This document shows, piece by piece, positions 5,960 to 6,442 of a stretch of 6,442 bases of DNA. Each line of letters begins with the position of its first letter. Within the stretch, counting starts at the first letter, position 1. The position numbers and the translations under genes are program-made. Source of the stretch: Poindextera sp035294785 (GTDB taxonomy: Bacteria > Pseudomonadota > Alphaproteobacteria > Caulobacterales > Caulobacteraceae); contig DATGKF010000052.1 in NCBI GenBank assembly GCA_035294785.1, positions 1-6,442 of the forward strand. Direction: 5' to 3'. Below the pieces are notes generated by a model. That model was not told the DNA's origin and did no database searches. It was given only the letters and a program-made list of their open reading frames with translations.

Positions 5960-6442
5960 CCGATCTGGTCCCAGGCCAGGGGTTCGCCGCGTTTCAGGTC
6001 GCGGGCGGCGGGGCGGCCGATGACATCGCCGAGGTGCTTGGGCGGCAGGCCGTGGCCGGGGCGGATGGAGCGGACGTTGGCCGCGGTCAGAGGCTCGCCC
6101 TTGGCCACGTCGGCGACGACGTAGAGCGAGCGGCGAAGGTCGCGGTTGGACGCTTCGGCGGCGACTTCTCCGTAGTGTACTTGGCCGAGCGCCGCCCAGG
6201 CGTCGCGGCAGTCGGCGACGAGGCGTTTGAGTTCATCCGGTTCGAGCGAGAAGGCGGAGTCCGGCCCGCCGTCGGCGCGGGCGAGCGTGAAGTGCTTCTC
6301 GATCACCGCCGCGCCCAGCGCCACGGCCGCGACGGCGACGGCCGTCCCGAGCGTGTGGTCGGAGAGGCCGGCGATGACGCCGTGGGCGCTGGCGAGGTGG
6401 GGCAGGGTGCGCAGGTGCATCTGGTCGGCCGGCGTCGGATAG
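5956..6442 (-). CDS. pseI: Pseudaminic acid synthase PseI, 5' end outside the window
   Basis: This is the C-terminal 161 residues of a NeuB-family enzyme that joins phosphoenolpyruvate to the sugar released by PseG, forming pseudaminic acid in the cytosol. The visible part starts inside the synthase barrel with YPTPADQ, then has SDHTLG (visible residues 27-32), EKHFTL (48-53) and GGPDSAFSL (58-66), all typical of the active-site face. From about residue 103 an SAF (antifreeze-like) domain follows: RRSLYVVADVAKGEPLT, then IRPGHGLPPKHL and the ending RGEPLAWDQIG. The IRPGxGLPPKHL form suits PseI better than sialic or legionaminic acid synthases, but NeuB or LegI cannot be excluded from this fragment. 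About half of a usual 350-residue protein is missing to the right. Its TAG stop shares a CTAG palindrome with the pseG stop. Confidence 0.92.
   Translation of the reverse strand, partial: YPTPADQMHLRTLPHLASAHGVIAGLSDHTLGTAVAVAAVALGAAVIEKHFTLARADGGPDSAFSLEPDELKRLVADCRDAWAALGQVHYGEVAAEASNRDLRRSLYVVADVAKGEPLTAANVRSIRPGHGLPPKHLGDVIGRPAARDLKRGEPLAWDQIG

Overview
The window is about 6.4 kb of GC-rich bacterial chromosome with tightly packed genes. Protein signatures and codon use point to an alphaproteobacterium, most likely in or near the Caulobacterales. This placement is inferred from remembered family resemblance (NadA, TrxB, a pseudaminic-acid pathway), not from a search. No RNA gene, insertion sequence, CRISPR array, phage gene or defence system was seen.

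Left part (1-1292): the minus strand carries nadA (quinolinate synthase, the iron-sulfur enzyme of de novo NAD synthesis), whose 3' end lies outside the window. A 328-bp gap separates it from a divergent acetyltransferase gene. The nadA half of this gap holds the clearest regulatory signal in the window: two related palindromes whose centres are 74 bp apart, each overlapping a plausible nadA promoter element. The other half may hold an old repeat or small-ORF relic.

Middle (1293-4916): a plus-strand GNAT-fold acetyltransferase gene ends 20 bp from the end of a four-gene minus-strand run. In transcription order this run is a cupin protein, thioredoxin reductase (trxB), a small GNAT acetyltransferase and a prolyl-iminopeptidase-like alpha/beta hydrolase. 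The last three genes overlap by 7 and 4 nt, so translational coupling is likely.

Right part (4917-6442): pseG, the UDP-sugar hydrolase of pseudaminic acid synthesis, reads rightward. It converges on pseI, pseudaminic acid synthase, which reads leftward and is cut by the window edge. Their stop codons share one CTAG palindrome. PseG makes the free sugar that PseI condenses with phosphoenolpyruvate, so these are consecutive pathway enzymes on opposite strands. The product usually decorates flagellin or surface glycans.

The genes are all of recognisable families. The items worth following up are the paired nadA operators, the unusual tail-to-tail overlap of pseG and pseI, and the coupled trxB cluster. 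I found no convincing evidence of a wholly new system.
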